A DNA stretch of 64,000 bases from Aminobacter sp. AP02 (GCF_003148805.1 NZ_QGGX01000002.1:346983-410982), one strand, 5' to 3'; counted from the stretch's first letter, positions 1-12,612 are shown. A program made the numbers and translations. Notes: a model not told the origin generated them from the letters alone.

Positions 1-1
1 C

Positions 2-286
<285 letters not shown>

Positions 287-290
287 GACA

Positions 291-1886
291 ATGGCCAATA
301 TCGCACAAGCTGTCCGCGAAGAGACCGCAACGCCGTTCCAGCGTGGCATCAAGGAAGCACTCTATGCGGGTGCCATCTCCTTTGGCCTGTTCTTCCTGTT
401 CATCGGTCTCAGGACCGATCAGAACATCCGCAACGAGTTGATCCTGGTTCCGCGTTGGGGCCTGCTTGCCATAGTCGTGGCGTTGGTGATGGCCGGACGC
501 TTCCTCTATGTCGCCTACGGTCAGCCGTTCATGGCGAGGCAAAATATCGTCGATGCCGCCAGCGGCCTGCTGCCCGACAGTGTGGCGACCCGGTTCTTCC
601 GGCTGCCCTATTTTATCGCGGCACTGGCGATCGTGGCCGTGCTTCTGGTTCTCGCCGGGTCCCTCGACGGAATCTTCGGGCCCCATCTGGCCGGTTACAT
701 GCGGTTCCTTCGCGCGCTGGCAATCATCTACGCCCTGGCGTCGGTGCTGTTTTATTTCCGCGCCTTCATCCAGCAGCATTTTTCCGCCCTGGGCATCGGC
801 GTCCTGGCTGTCTATCCCGTTATCGTCGTATTGGGGCTCACGCTTTACACGGGGTCGCTTGCCGGCGGCTTCCAGGGTTCGCTCAAATGGGTGGACAATT
901 TCGGCATCCAGATCCTGATCTATGTGATGCTGGCATGGGGCCTGAACATCGTCGTCGGCCTCGCCGGCCTGCTCGACCTCGGCTATGTCGCCTTCTATGC
1001 GGTTGGCGCCTACGCCTATGCATTGCTGGCCACGCATCTCGGCTGGTCGTTCTGGATCCTCTTGCCGGTCGCAGGGTGCATGGCTGCCTTCTGGGGCGTC
1101 ATGCTCGGCTTTCCCGTGTTGCGGCTAAGAGGTGACTACCTGGCGATCGTGACGTTGGCCTTCGGTGAGATCATCCGCCTCGTGCTGATCAACTGGCGCG
1201 AAGTGACCAATGGCGCCGCCGGCATCTCGGGCATTCCGAAGGTCAGCTTCTTTGGCCTGATGTCGTTCAACGTCTCGGATCCCAACTACATCGCCAAGGT
1301 GCTTGGCATCGCCCAGTCCGGTGCCTACTACAAGATCTTCCTGTATTACCTCATCCTCGCACTGGCGCTGCTGACGGCCTTCGTCACCATCCGCTTGCGC
1401 CGCATGCCGGTCGGTCGCGCCTGGGAAGCGCTGCGCGAGGACGAAATCGCCTGCCGCTCGCTCGGTATCAATACGACGACGACCAAGCTGACCGCCTTCG
1501 CCACGGGTGCGATGTTCGGTGGCTTCGCAGGCTCGTTCTTCGCTGCACGCCAGGGGTTCGTTTCGCCTGAATCCTTCGTCTTCCTCGAATCGGCGATCAT
1601 CCTTGCCATCGTCGTGCTTGGTGGCATGGGCTCTCTTGTCGGCATCGCGGTCGCGGCTGCGGTGATGATCGGAGGCACGGAAATCCTGCGCGAACTGGAG
1701 TTCCTCAAGGTCGTCTTCGGGCCCGATTTCACGCCGGAACTCTACCGCATGCTGTTGTTCGGCATGGCGATGGTCATCGTGATGTTGTGGAAGCCGCGAG
1801 GTTTCGTCGGCAGTCGAGAACCCACCGCCTTCCTGCATGAGCGAAAGGCTGTCTCCAGTTCCTTCACCAAGGAAGGACACGGCTGA
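291..1886 (+). CDS. livM: Branched-chain amino-acid ABC transporter permease LivM
   Basis: A 531-residue polytopic inner-membrane protein, the second permease subunit of the LIV transporter. The ATG at 291 follows the livH stop by 4 nt. The C-terminal two thirds hold the LivM core: [20 protein letters not shown] at about residue 225, then the [19 protein letters not shown] stretch and the EAA-like loop [19 protein letters not shown] that contacts the ATPases. The first 200 residues carry extra membrane segments, making it longer than enteric LivM (about 425), as is usual in rhizobia. Its stop overlaps the livG start by one base (TGATG). Confidence 0.95.
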   Translation: MANIAQAVREETATPFQRGIKEALYAGAISFGLFFLFIGLRTDQNIRNELILVPRWGLLAIVVALVMAGRFLYVAYGQPFMARQNIVDAASGLLPDSVATRFFRLPYFIAALAIVAVLLVLAGSLDGIFGPHLAGYMRFLRALAIIYALASVLFYFRAFIQQHFSALGIGVLAVYPVIVVLGLTLYTGSLAGGFQGSLKWVDNFGIQILIYVMLAWGLNIVVGLAGLLDLGYVAFYAVGAYAYALLATHLGWSFWILLPVAGCMAAFWGVMLGFPVLRLRGDYLAIVTLAFGEIIRLVLINWREVTNGAAGISGIPKVSFFGLMSFNVSDPNYIAKVLGIAQSGAYYKIFLYYLILALALLTAFVTIRLRRMPVGRAWEALREDEIACRSLGINTTTTKLTAFATGAMFGGFAGSFFAARQGFVSPESFVFLESAIILAIVVLGGMGSLVGIAVAAAVMIGGTEILRELEFLKVVFGPDFTPELYRMLLFGMAMVIVMLWKPRGFVGSREPTAFLHERKAVSSSFTKEGHG

Positions 1887-3832
1887 TGAACGCGAGCGTT
1901 TCCATGAACAAGCCGATCCTGCAGGTCGAGCATCTGTCGATGAAGTTCGGTGGCCTGGTTGCCATCGGCGACCTGTCGTTCGAGGCCAAGCGCGGCGAAA
2001 TCACCGCGCTGATCGGCCCCAACGGCGCAGGCAAGACCACGGTCTTCAACTGCATCACGGGCTTCTACAAGCCGACCGAAGGCATGATCCGTTTTACCGG
2101 ACGCGAGGGCGGGGAATTCCTGCTCGAGCGCATGCCCGACTTCCAGATCACGGCCAAGGCCAAGGTGGCGCGTACGTTCCAGAACATCCGGCTGTTTTCG
2201 GGCATGACGCTGCTCGAAAACCTCCTGGTGGCGCAGCACAACAAGCTGATGAAGGCCTCGGGCTACACCGTCATGGGCCTGCTTGGGCTCGGCGGCTACC
2301 GCAAGGCTTCGGCTGAATCGGTCGATATCGCCAAGCACTGGCTGGAAAAAGCCGAGCTTATCGATCGTGCCGACGATCCGGCCGGCGATCTGCCCTACGG
2401 CGCGCAGCGCCGGCTCGAGATCGCGCGGGCCATGTGCACGGGACCGGAACTTCTCTGCCTCGACGAGCCGGCGGCAGGTCTCAATCCAAAGGAGTCATTG
2501 GCGCTCAACACGCTGCTCATCGACATCAAGGACACTACCGGGACGTCGATCCTGCTGATCGAGCACGACATGTCGGTGGTCATGCAGATCTCCGACCATG
2601 TCGTGGTGCTCGAATATGGCCGCAAGATTTCCGACGGCGACCCGACGTCGGTCAGAACCGATCCGAAGGTCATCGCCGCCTATCTCGGCGTCGACGACGA
2701 GGAAGTCACCACCGTCCTGGTCGAGGTCGGCGACGAGCAAGTGATCGAGGAACTCGAGGGCGTGCCCGATCCGGCGCATGGCCCAAGCTCGTCATCGTCG
2801 ATGATGGCCGGACCGGTGAGCGACACGATCAGCCATAGCGATGGAGACGGCGAGATCGTCACCGTCTCCAAGGGGGCATCGAAGGCGGCACAAGTCGAAG
2901 CACTCGACGCCGCGCGTTCGGCAGCCGAAGCAACTCCGGTCAAGCGGAAAACGCCGAAAGCAAAGCCGGTTGCAGCACCTGCGGCCGGATTGATGGCCAC
3001 GCCCAAGCCGGCAAAGGCAGCACCTGCCGTTCAAACAAAGGCGAAGCCAGCCTCGGCAAAGGCCAAGGCGCCGACAGTGGCGGCAAAAGCGGCCAATGCC
3101 CCGGAGAAGAAGGCATCGGCGGCAAAAGATGTGGCGAAGCCGGTAGCAGTGGCATCAAAGACCGCGGCACCCAAGGCAGCAACCAAGGCGGCTGCTGCGA
3201 AAACTCCGGTGAAGCCAGCGACCGCGCCCAAGGCCACGAAGGCAACTCCGGCAGCAAAGATCGCAGCGAAGCCTGCCGCGTCGCCGAAGGCAACGGCACC
3301 TAAGGCCAAGCCAGCAGAATCTGCCAAGACAACTGCCCCGAAGTCAGCGACTTCGCCGGCAACCAAGGCCGCTGTTGCGAAAATTCCGGTAAAGACAGCG
3401 CCCGCACCCAAGGCCGCGGTGAAGCCGGCGACAACGCCAAAAGCTGAGTCCGCCAAGCCTGCCGCGAAGGTTCCAGCCAAGACGAACAAGGCGCCCGCTT
3501 CCAAGGCATCAGCCAAGCCTGCGGCAAAGGCGCCGGCCAAGGCGCAGGTCGCCAAGACCATCTCAAATGTGCTTGCCGCACCGCGCGGCGGGGTGCCGGA
3601 CCGGCTGATCGTGATCAAGGGCATCGGGCCGGTCAACGAACGAAAGCTCAACGAACACGGCATCTTCCATTTCGACCAGGTGGCGGCATGGAAGAAGGCG
3701 GATATCGCCGCGGCGGAGGCCTATCTCGCCTTCGACGGGCGGATCGAGCGCGAAGACTGGGTGGGGCAGGCCAAGGCGCTGGCGCGTGAAGCGGCCAAGC
3801 CGGCGAAAGCCAAGCGCGGAGGTGGCAAGTGA
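1886..3832 (+). CDS. livG: LivG ATPase fused to Ala/Lys/Pro-rich linker and C-terminal helix-hairpin-helix domain
   Basis: Residues 1-270 are a complete LivG ATPase: Walker A GPNGAGKT near 44-51, the inserted helical region typical of LivG, signature-like PYGAQRRLEIARAM, Walker B LLCLDEPAAGLNP, switch His in LLIEHDM. A normal LivG stops near residue 260, but this protein runs to 648. Residues 330-570 are a low-complexity Ala/Lys/Pro tract resembling histone H1 tails. The last 75 residues form a small globular domain with a helix-hairpin-helix signature, VIKGIGPVNERKLNEHGI, then HFDQVAAWKKADI. Similar tails occur on rhizobial NuoE and ribosomal L21 (family memory, not searched). Overlaps livM by 1 nt and livF by 4 nt. 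The tail's role is unknown; nucleic-acid or protein binding is a guess. Confidence 0.9.
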   Translation: MNASVSMNKPILQVEHLSMKFGGLVAIGDLSFEAKRGEITALIGPNGAGKTTVFNCITGFYKPTEGMIRFTGREGGEFLLERMPDFQITAKAKVARTFQNIRLFSGMTLLENLLVAQHNKLMKASGYTVMGLLGLGGYRKASAESVDIAKHWLEKAELIDRADDPAGDLPYGAQRRLEIARAMCTGPELLCLDEPAAGLNPKESLALNTLLIDIKDTTGTSILLIEHDMSVVMQISDHVVVLEYGRKISDGDPTSVRTDPKVIAAYLGVDDEEVTTVLVEVGDEQVIEELEGVPDPAHGPSSSSSMMAGPVSDTISHSDGDGEIVTVSKGASKAAQVEALDAARSAAEATPVKRKTPKAKPVAAPAAGLMATPKPAKAAPAVQTKAKPASAKAKAPTVAAKAANAPEKKASAAKDVAKPVAVASKTAAPKAATKAAAAKTPVKPATAPKATKATPAAKIAAKPAASPKATAPKAKPAESAKTTAPKSATSPATKAAVAKIPVKTAPAPKAAVKPATTPKAESAKPAAKVPAKTNKAPASKASAKPAAKAPAKAQVAKTISNVLAAPRGGVPDRLIVIKGIGPVNERKLNEHGIFHFDQVAAWKKADIAAAEAYLAFDGRIEREDWVGQAKALAREAAKPAKAKRGGGK

Positions 3833-4557
3833 CGGATAAGACCTTGCTCGACATCAAGGGTGTCGAGACCTACTACGGCAATATCCGTGCGCTGAATGGC
3901 GTCAATGTCTCGGTCAATGAAGGCGAAATCGTTGCCCTGATCGGCGCCAACGGTGCCGGCAAGTCGACGCTGATGATGACCATCTTCGGCACGCCCAGGG
4001 CACGCAGCGGCACAATCACCTTTGCCGGCACCAACATCACCGACCTGCCGACGCATGAGATCGCCAGGCTGCGCATCGCGCAGTCGCCCGAGGGCCGGCG
4101 CATCTTCCCGCGCATGACGGTCATGGAAAACCTGCAGATGGGCGCAAGCCTCGACAACCTCAAATACTACAATGAGGACGTCGAGAAGGTGTTCACCTTG
4201 TTCCCCAGGCTCAAGGAGCGCATCGCCCAGCGTGGCGGAACGCTTTCGGGCGGCGAGCAGCAGATGCTCTCCATCGGTCGCGCGCTGATGGCACGGCCCA
4301 AGCTGCTGTTGCTCGACGAGCCGTCGCTGGGTCTCGCGCCGCTGATCGTCAAGCAGATCTTCGACGCCATCCGCGAGCTCAACCGCGCCCAGGGCCTTAC
4401 AGTGTTCCTGGTCGAGCAGAACGCCTTCGGCGCGCTGAAGCTCGCCACGCGCGGCTACGTCATGGTCAATGGCGTGGTCACGATGAGCGGCACTGGCAAG
4501 GACCTTCTCGCCAATCCAGAGGTTCGTGCGGCCTATCTCGAAGGCGGCCGCCACTAG
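3829..4557 (+). CDS. livF: Branched-chain amino-acid ABC transporter ATP-binding protein LivF
   Basis: 242 residues, the second ATPase of the LIV transporter. It has Walker A GANGAGKS near residue 39, signature LSGGEQQMLSIGRALM, Walker B LLLLDEPSLGLAP and switch His replaced by Gln in FLVEQNA, as is normal for LivF. The GTG start at 3829 lies inside the livG stop (GTGA overlap), so translation is coupled and the two ATPases should be made in similar amounts. Length is standard. Unlike LivG it carries no extra tail. Confidence 0.96.
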   Translation: MTDKTLLDIKGVETYYGNIRALNGVNVSVNEGEIVALIGANGAGKSTLMMTIFGTPRARSGTITFAGTNITDLPTHEIARLRIAQSPEGRRIFPRMTVMENLQMGASLDNLKYYNEDVEKVFTLFPRLKERIAQRGGTLSGGEQQMLSIGRALMARPKLLLLDEPSLGLAPLIVKQIFDAIRELNRAQGLTVFLVEQNAFGALKLATRGYVMVNGVVTMSGTGKDLLANPEVRAAYLEGGRH

Positions 4558-4568
4558 GAGGATCCATC

Positions 4569-4916
4569 ATGCAGGGTATCATCTACGAGGAACCCTCGAT
4601 CTGGCAGTTCTTTTTCGTCACCTGCCTTCTGGGAGGTTGGGCGGCCTGGATGACCGGTCGAGCCTGCGCGCAGACGTGGCGGAGCTATGGCAAGCTTGTG
4701 CTTTACATATTGGGGCTTGGTATCGCGATACGCTTTATCCACCATGCCCTGTTCAACGGCACGATGTTTACGCTCCAATTCTACATCGTCGACACTATCG
4801 TTCTCATGGTGTTCGCAGTGATTGGTTATAAATACACGCGAACAAACCAAATGGTGACACAATACAATTGGCTTTATGAAAAGGTTTCGCCTCTTTCTTG
4901 GAGAGCGAAGTCCTGA
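4569..4916 (+). CDS. Small membrane protein of the liv cluster (hypothetical)
   Basis: 115 residues with three likely membrane helices (about 12-30, 43-62 and 68-88) and a short basic tail. An AGGAGG-type site (ending 4562) precedes the ATG, 11 nt after livF. Proteins of this kind are often annotated inside rhizobial liv operons; I believe the family is catalogued as DUF6867, but I could not verify this. Its position between livF and the binding-protein gene suggests an accessory role in LIV transport or assembly. That is inference only; no catalytic motif is visible. Confidence 0.75.
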   Translation: MQGIIYEEPSIWQFFFVTCLLGGWAAWMTGRACAQTWRSYGKLVLYILGLGIAIRFIHHALFNGTMFTLQFYIVDTIVLMVFAVIGYKYTRTNQMVTQYNWLYEKVSPLSWRAKS

Positions 4917-4937
4917 GGGGAATGGGACAAATATCGG

Positions 4938-4961
4938 CGCCAATTCGCCAATGAATTGGCG
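4938..4961. repeat. 9-bp inverted repeat between the small membrane gene and the binding-protein gene
   Basis: CGCCAATTC (4938-4946) is followed by a 6-nt loop and the exact complement GAATTGGCG (4953-4961). It sits 100 nt before the binding-protein start in a 144-nt gap. It has no T-run, so it is not a classic terminator. It could be an operator or an RNA processing site that raises binding-protein expression relative to the membrane subunits. Confidence 0.45.
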
Positions 4962-5060
4962 TGACAACTGCCGGAAAATCGGCAAACTCACCTTTCTGCG
5001 ATATGGGTGGGCATCGCAAGAAAGAAACTCCACGCCCACTCAATTAATGGGAGTGTTTCA

Positions 5061-6179
5061 ATGAAAAAGTCACTTTTGTCGGCTGTTGCACTGACCGCGC
5101 TGGTAGCGTTCAGCGGCAGCGCATGGGCCGATATCATCGTTGGCGTTGCCGGTCCGATCACCGGCCCCAATGCTGCCTTCGGAGCGCAGCTCCAGAAGGG
5201 CGCAGAGCAGGCTGTTGCCGACATCAACGCCGCGGGCGGCATCAATGGCGAGCAGATCAAGCTTGTGGTTGGTGACGACGTCTCCGATCCTAAGCAGGGC
5301 ATTTCGGTCGCCAACAAGTTCGTCGCCGACGGCGTCAAGTTCGTTGTCGGTCACTTCAACTCGGGCGTCTCGATCCCGGCCTCGGAAGTCTATGCCGAGA
5401 ACGGCATCCTCGAAGTCACCCCGGCGGCGACCAATCCGAAGTTCACCGAGCGCGGCCTGTGGAACGTGTTCCGTACCTGCGGCCGTGACGACGCGCAGGG
5501 CGGCATCGCTGGCGCGTACCTCGCCGAGAAGTTCAAGGACGCCAAGATTGCCGTCATCCACGACAAGACGCCTTATGGCCAGGGCCTTGCCGACGAAACC
5601 AAGAAGGCGATGAACGCCGCCGGCGTGACGGAAGTCATGTATGAAGGCGTCAACATCGGCGACAAGGATTTCTCGGCGCTCATCGCCAAGATGAAGGAAG
5701 CCGGCGTTTCGATCATCTACTGGGGCGGCCTTCACACCGAAGCCGGCCTGATCATCCGCCAGTCGGCTGACCAGGGCCTCAAGGCAACGCTGGTTTCGGG
5801 CGATGGCATCGTTTCCAACGAGCTTGCCTCGATCGCTGGCGACGCTGTTGCCGGTACGCTCAACACCTTCGGTCCGGACCCGCGCCTGATCCCCGAAAAC
5901 AAGGATCTGGTCGAGAAGTTCCGTGCTGCCGGCTTCGAGCCGGAAGCCTACACGCTCTATTCCTATGCAGCCATGCAGTCGATCGCCGAAGCCGCAAAGG
6001 CTGCTGGCTCGACGGACACGCAGGCCGTGGCAAAGGCTCTCAAGGAAAAGGGTCCGTTCAAGACGGCGCTCGGCGACATCTCCTTCGACGAAAAGGGCGA
6101 TCCGAAGCTGCCCGGCTACGTCATGTACGAATGGCAGAAGGGTGCCGACGGCAAGTTCACGTACGTGCAGCAGAAGTAA
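5061..6179 (+). CDS. livK: Branched-chain amino-acid ABC transporter periplasmic binding protein
   Basis: 372 residues, LivJ/LivK/BraC family, the periplasmic receptor that delivers branched-chain amino acids to LivHM. The ATG at 5061 begins a clear Sec signal peptide ([20 protein letters not shown], cleavage after SAWA), followed at once by the mature start [20 protein letters not shown] with the conserved PITG motif. Domain residues continue to the C-terminus with [19 protein letters not shown]. It has its own 144-nt leader with an inverted repeat and a strong terminator 25 nt after the stop. It can therefore be transcribed alone, as is usual for receptors needed in excess. Confidence 0.95.
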   Translation: MKKSLLSAVALTALVAFSGSAWADIIVGVAGPITGPNAAFGAQLQKGAEQAVADINAAGGINGEQIKLVVGDDVSDPKQGISVANKFVADGVKFVVGHFNSGVSIPASEVYAENGILEVTPAATNPKFTERGLWNVFRTCGRDDAQGGIAGAYLAEKFKDAKIAVIHDKTPYGQGLADETKKAMNAAGVTEVMYEGVNIGDKDFSALIAKMKEAGVSIIYWGGLHTEAGLIIRQSADQGLKATLVSGDGIVSNELASIAGDAVAGTLNTFGPDPRLIPENKDLVEKFRAAGFEPEAYTLYSYAAMQSIAEAAKAAGSTDTQAVAKALKEKGPFKTALGDISFDEKGDPKLPGYVMYEWQKGADGKFTYVQQK

Positions 6180-6204
6180 TTCTTCAAGCACGGCTGTCCA
6201 AAAG

Positions 6205-6234
6205 ATGCCCGGCGTTCGCGCCGGGCATTTTTTT
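6205..6234 (+). terminator. Rho-independent terminator of the liv cluster
   Basis: A perfect 10-bp stem ATGCCCGGCG / CGCCGGGCAT closes a TTCG tetraloop and is followed by seven T. It lies 25 nt after the binding-protein stop. Confidence 0.95.
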
Positions 6235-6272
6235 GTGCCGCAGAAAATTTCGCCATATGACGCTGGGGAAAT

Positions 6273-6284
6273 TAAATCGATTTA
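6273..6284. promoter_or_regulatory. TAAATCGATTTA palindrome upstream of pyruvate carboxylase
   Basis: A perfect 12-bp palindrome with a central CG, 85 nt before the pyc start. Even-length palindromes centred on CG are typical LacI-family operators. The same 10-bp core AAATCGATTT recurs twice before the MFS permease (10940 and 11037). Binding by a LacI-type regulator such as rhizobial PckR is inferred, not shown. Confidence 0.5.
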
Positions 6285-6368
6285 GGAAGTCGCGTTTTCG
6301 GTTGCACCGCAGCATTTTCCCGCTAATCATTCGCCGCCTCTTAAATATCCAGTGCTTGGAGCGTTTTC

Positions 6369-9827
<3,459 letters not shown>

Positions 9828-9846
9828 AATCAGGTCAGGCCAGGGG

Positions 9847-10713
9847 CTAGAACAGCCCTTGGCCGGCCTTAGCTTCGTCCGCCGCGCTGCGGCGGATGAG
9901 GTTCTTGTACATGTAGCCGCGCTGGCCCTTGTAGACGACCGTGCACCAGTTGCAGTCGGTTTCGGCGTCGATGGCGGCGTTTGCCGGCACGACCAGGATC
10001 ACCTTGGACTCGTCGGCGGGGCCGTCGCGCAAATTGCCCCATTTGGCGGCCTTAGCCGGGCGCAGGTCGGGCAGGGGGCCGTCGAGCAAGCTGGTGCTGA
10101 CCGGAGTGGCGCTTGCGGCGACCATGCCGGTCGATGCTTCCAGCATGGCAATCTCCGCGTCAGTCTCGGCAACTTGCACATCCAGCGAGCCGCGCAGATC
10201 GGCCGGGGCGCTCGCGGCTGCCGGTGCGGGATCGGACGTTGCGCTGAAGTCGCCGATGGCTGCATCTGTCATGGCCAAGGGCGTTACCCCTCGCTCGTCG
10301 GGACCGGCTGCCGGCTCCTGGTCGGTCGTCCTGAAAGTCGAGGCAATGGCGGCGACCGGAGTATCGGGGTGCGTCGCGGGCATGGCCGGGCTCCATTCGC
10401 GGTCGGTCTTGGCGTCGCCAGCTGCGCTCGGCGTAGTGGCTGGGGCCGCGTTGACCCCTGTCACCGAGCTGTTCGCCACGCTTGTGTGGGGCATTGCGGG
10501 GGGAGCTGGAACGGCGGCAGTCTGGGTAGGGTCGTGCGCGGAACTTCCGATGAGTATGGCGGATGCCACGACCAAGGCTGCCGTAGCGCTGCCACCGATG
10601 AGCAGCGCTTTCGGTGTGTTCAATTGGAGCGCCGGCAGCGAGCGGGCCATCTGCCCAAGGCCCTGGGCCCACTGATGGGATATTCCGGCGAGACGGAACG
10701 GTGGGGTGTTCAT
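9847..10713 (-). CDS. Membrane-anchored protein with C-terminal bacterial SH3 domain
   Basis: 288 residues. I chose the ATG at 10713 because GGAG lies about 8 nt upstream; the frame stays open a further 26 codons. One membrane helix (about residues 36-56) is followed by a long Ala/Pro/Thr-rich, probably disordered periplasmic linker. The last 60 residues are a bacterial SH3 fold: WGNLRDGPADESKVILVVPA, then WCTVVYKGQRGYMYKNLI. Such domains usually bind peptidoglycan or peptides. The CNWC pair could form a disulphide in the periplasm. It converges on pyc with a 19-nt gap and is divergent from the MFS permease. The specific role is unknown. Confidence 0.8.
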   Translation of the reverse strand: MNTPPFRLAGISHQWAQGLGQMARSLPALQLNTPKALLIGGSATAALVVASAILIGSSAHDPTQTAAVPAPPAMPHTSVANSSVTGVNAAPATTPSAAGDAKTDREWSPAMPATHPDTPVAAIASTFRTTDQEPAAGPDERGVTPLAMTDAAIGDFSATSDPAPAAASAPADLRGSLDVQVAETDAEIAMLEASTGMVAASATPVSTSLLDGPLPDLRPAKAAKWGNLRDGPADESKVILVVPANAAIDAETDCNWCTVVYKGQRGYMYKNLIRRSAADEAKAGQGLF

Positions 10714-10939
10714 GGTACAAGACTCCACAACGGTGCGACGCGGCAAACAGCCGGCGTCGACCCCCAACCCATTTTGGTATGCAAAACGCAAAAATGCCTG
10801 CGAGCGCTCGGTGTTGCCTGTTCCGCTGCAGTTTCTCTGATTTCGCCTATATCTGCTATTGGACGGAAATCGGGCAGGGCGGTGTCGGCGTGTCCATACT
10901 GGCCCAATAAGTACTCGCGGTCGGGCGTTGACGGTTATC

Positions 10940-10951
10940 TAAATCGATTTA
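10940..10951. promoter_or_regulatory. TAAATCGATTTA palindrome (distal operator candidate of MFS gene)
   Basis: A perfect 12-bp palindrome identical to the one before pyc (6273-6284). It lies 97 bp from the second palindrome before the same permease gene, a spacing that would allow DNA looping by a tetrameric LacI-family repressor. The function is inferred. Confidence 0.5.
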
Positions 10952-11036
10952 ATATGTGGTAATGCGATTGCAGCGCTGCTTGTCTCTGTCGCGAGCAGGC
11001 TTGCGGTAACTTTTTGAATCTCCCGATCACGACGGC

Positions 11037-11052
11037 CTGAAATCGATTTCAG
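11037..11052. promoter_or_regulatory. CTGAAATCGATTTCAG palindrome (proximal operator candidate of MFS gene)
   Basis: A perfect 16-bp palindrome centred on CG, 33 nt before the permease ATG, so it probably overlaps or follows the transcription start. It closely resembles enteric Cra/FruR-type LacI-family operators in form. No regulator gene is adjacent. Confidence 0.55.
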
Positions 11053-11084
11053 CCGTCGGACTCATATGTTAGGAGTTGCGCCCG

Positions 11085-12287
11085 ATGAACGCCACCAACG
11101 CAACCGAAGTCGCAGCACGCATCGTCGCCACACGCGGCCGCTGGGCCGTGGCCGCAGCCTTTTTTATCAATGGCTTCGTCACCGGAAGCTGGGCGCCGCA
11201 AATCCCGCTGCTGCTTACCCGGTTGGACATCAGCGAGTTCGTGCTCGGCCTGCTGATCCTGGTTTTCGGCCTAGGGGCACTCACGGCGATGCCGTTCTCA
11301 GGATACCTGATGACCAAACGCGGCTCGCGGCCCGTGGTGATCGGCTTTGCCTGGGTCGTGGTCTTTGCGCTGTTGCTGGTCGCGCTCGCCCCCAACGTGT
11401 GGCTGGCGGCGCTGACGATGTTCGTCTTCGGCGGCTCGATCGGCGCCATGGACGTCGCCATGAACGCCAATGCGGTCGCCGTTGAAAAGAAGCTGTCGCG
11501 TGCGATCATGTCGTCGTCGCACGGTTTCTGGAGCCTTGGTGGCTTCGTCGGCGGTGCGCTTGGCGGCATTCTCATCCAGTATTTCGGCCACCTTCCGCAT
11601 GCGATGTTCGTCACAGTGACGGCGGCCGTGATGACGGCATTCGCATTGCGTCACCTCGTTGGCGAGGACAGGCCCGTCACACATGAGCACAGGCATTTCC
11701 GTCTGCCACGCCTTCCGACCATCTATCTGGTCGGCATCATGGCGCTGTTTTCGATGATCCCCGAAGGTGCGGTGCTCGATTGGGCAGCGCTTTATCTCAA
11801 GCAGGAACTCGGTGCTGACATCGCCACCGCAGGTTTTGCCTTCGCCGCCTTCTCAGGCATCATGGCGCTGATGCGCTTCCTCGGCGACGGCGTGCGCAAC
11901 CGCTTCGGTGCGGTCAACACGCTGCGTTTTTCGGCGTTGCTTGCCGCCAGCGGCATGCTTGCGGCCGGGCTCGCGCCCAATCCATGGGTTGCGATCGCGG
12001 CCTTCGCCATGTGCGGACTGGGCGTCGCCAACATGGTGCCGATTGCCTTTTCGGCTGCGGGCAACCAGCCGGGCATCGCACCGAATATCGGCATGAGTGT
12101 CGTCACCACCATGGGTTATTCGGGCATTCTGGTAGCGCCCTCTGCCATAGGTTTCGTTGCCGGGCATACCGGCTTCGCGCCGATTTTCGTCACGCTGTCA
12201 GGCTTCCTTGTGGTGGTCAGCCTGATGGCGGGTCTTGCGCGCCATGCCGACTTCAGGGCTATGCCGCAGGCAACCCCGGCGGAATAA
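11085..12287 (+). CDS. MFS transporter (YbjJ/FucP-like)
   Basis: 400 residues with about 12 membrane helices. The ATG at 11085 has AGGAG (11071-11075) 9 nt upstream; an in-frame TTG at 11076 has no room for a binding site. N-terminal motif FINGFVTGSWAPQIPLLL and the loop SGYLMTKRGSRPVVIG fit the major facilitator superfamily, in the branch of small-molecule or sugar permeases and exporters similar to E. coli YbjJ. The substrate cannot be read from sequence. Two operator-like palindromes precede it and the same motif precedes pyc, which suggests a link to central carbon metabolism. A hairpin follows the stop by 113 nt. Confidence 0.85.
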   Translation: MNATNATEVAARIVATRGRWAVAAAFFINGFVTGSWAPQIPLLLTRLDISEFVLGLLILVFGLGALTAMPFSGYLMTKRGSRPVVIGFAWVVVFALLLVALAPNVWLAALTMFVFGGSIGAMDVAMNANAVAVEKKLSRAIMSSSHGFWSLGGFVGGALGGILIQYFGHLPHAMFVTVTAAVMTAFALRHLVGEDRPVTHEHRHFRLPRLPTIYLVGIMALFSMIPEGAVLDWAALYLKQELGADIATAGFAFAAFSGIMALMRFLGDGVRNRFGAVNTLRFSALLAASGMLAAGLAPNPWVAIAAFAMCGLGVANMVPIAFSAAGNQPGIAPNIGMSVVTTMGYSGILVAPSAIGFVAGHTGFAPIFVTLSGFLVVVSLMAGLARHADFRAMPQATPAE

Positions 12288-12400
12288 CGCTTCCATATTG
12301 CATGGCAAGCCACAGGTGCATGCCAAGCCATTAAGGCGGTGCGCGAAGCGTTGGTTCCGACAGCACGGCTTCGAGAACGGTTCGGTTGCAGGCGCAAAAC

Positions 12401-12429
12401 AAATCACCCGGAACAATTCCGGGTGATTT
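12401..12429. terminator. Bidirectional terminator hairpin
   Basis: A perfect 13-bp stem AAATCACCCGGAA / TTCCGGGTGATTT with a 3-nt loop lies between the convergent MFS gene and the small DUF3309-type gene. On the minus strand the stem is followed by GTTTTG. It probably ends both transcripts. Confidence 0.8.
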
Positions 12430-12453
12430 GGCATACAGCCAAGGGTGTGGCGG

Positions 12454-12612
12454 TCAGATCCGGCCCATCAGCATCAGCACCAGGAGAATGACGAGCAACA
12501 CACCGACGATGCCGGACGGTCCGTAACCCCATGCCCGCGAATGCGGCCACGCGGGCACGGCACCCAGCAGGATCAGGATCAGGATAATGAGCAGCAGCGT
12601 GGAAATCGTCAT
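12454..12612 (-). CDS. DUF3309-type 52-residue hydrophobic protein
   Basis: A gene I translated directly from the minus strand: 52 residues beginning MTISTLLLIILILILLGAVP, then the diagnostic centre AWPHSRAWGYGPSGIVG and a second hydrophobic helix ending LMLMGRI. The W-P-x-S-x-x-W-G-Y-G-P-S-G pattern is that of DUF3309 proteins, tiny two-helix membrane proteins common in rhizobia. GAGG lies about 8 nt before the ATG. An EcfG-type promoter motif sits 39-64 nt upstream, so it is likely induced in the general stress response. Biochemical function unknown. Confidence 0.85.
   Translation of the reverse strand: MTISTLLLIILILILLGAVPAWPHSRAWGYGPSGIVGVLLVILLVLMLMGRI

Larger units (their letters stand above)
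10714..11084. other. Divergent regulatory region between SH3-protein gene and MFS permease gene
   Basis: 371 bases without a credible gene. It is AT-richer than the flanking coding DNA near 10930-10990 and holds two AATCGATT palindromes on the permease side. No tRNA, riboswitch or terminator was recognised. Confidence 0.6.

Noticed and set aside
2941..3560. Ala/Lys/Pro-rich part of livG as an independent histone-like gene
   Set aside because: It is in frame with LivG and the following domain without stop or internal start signal, so one fused protein is the simpler reading.
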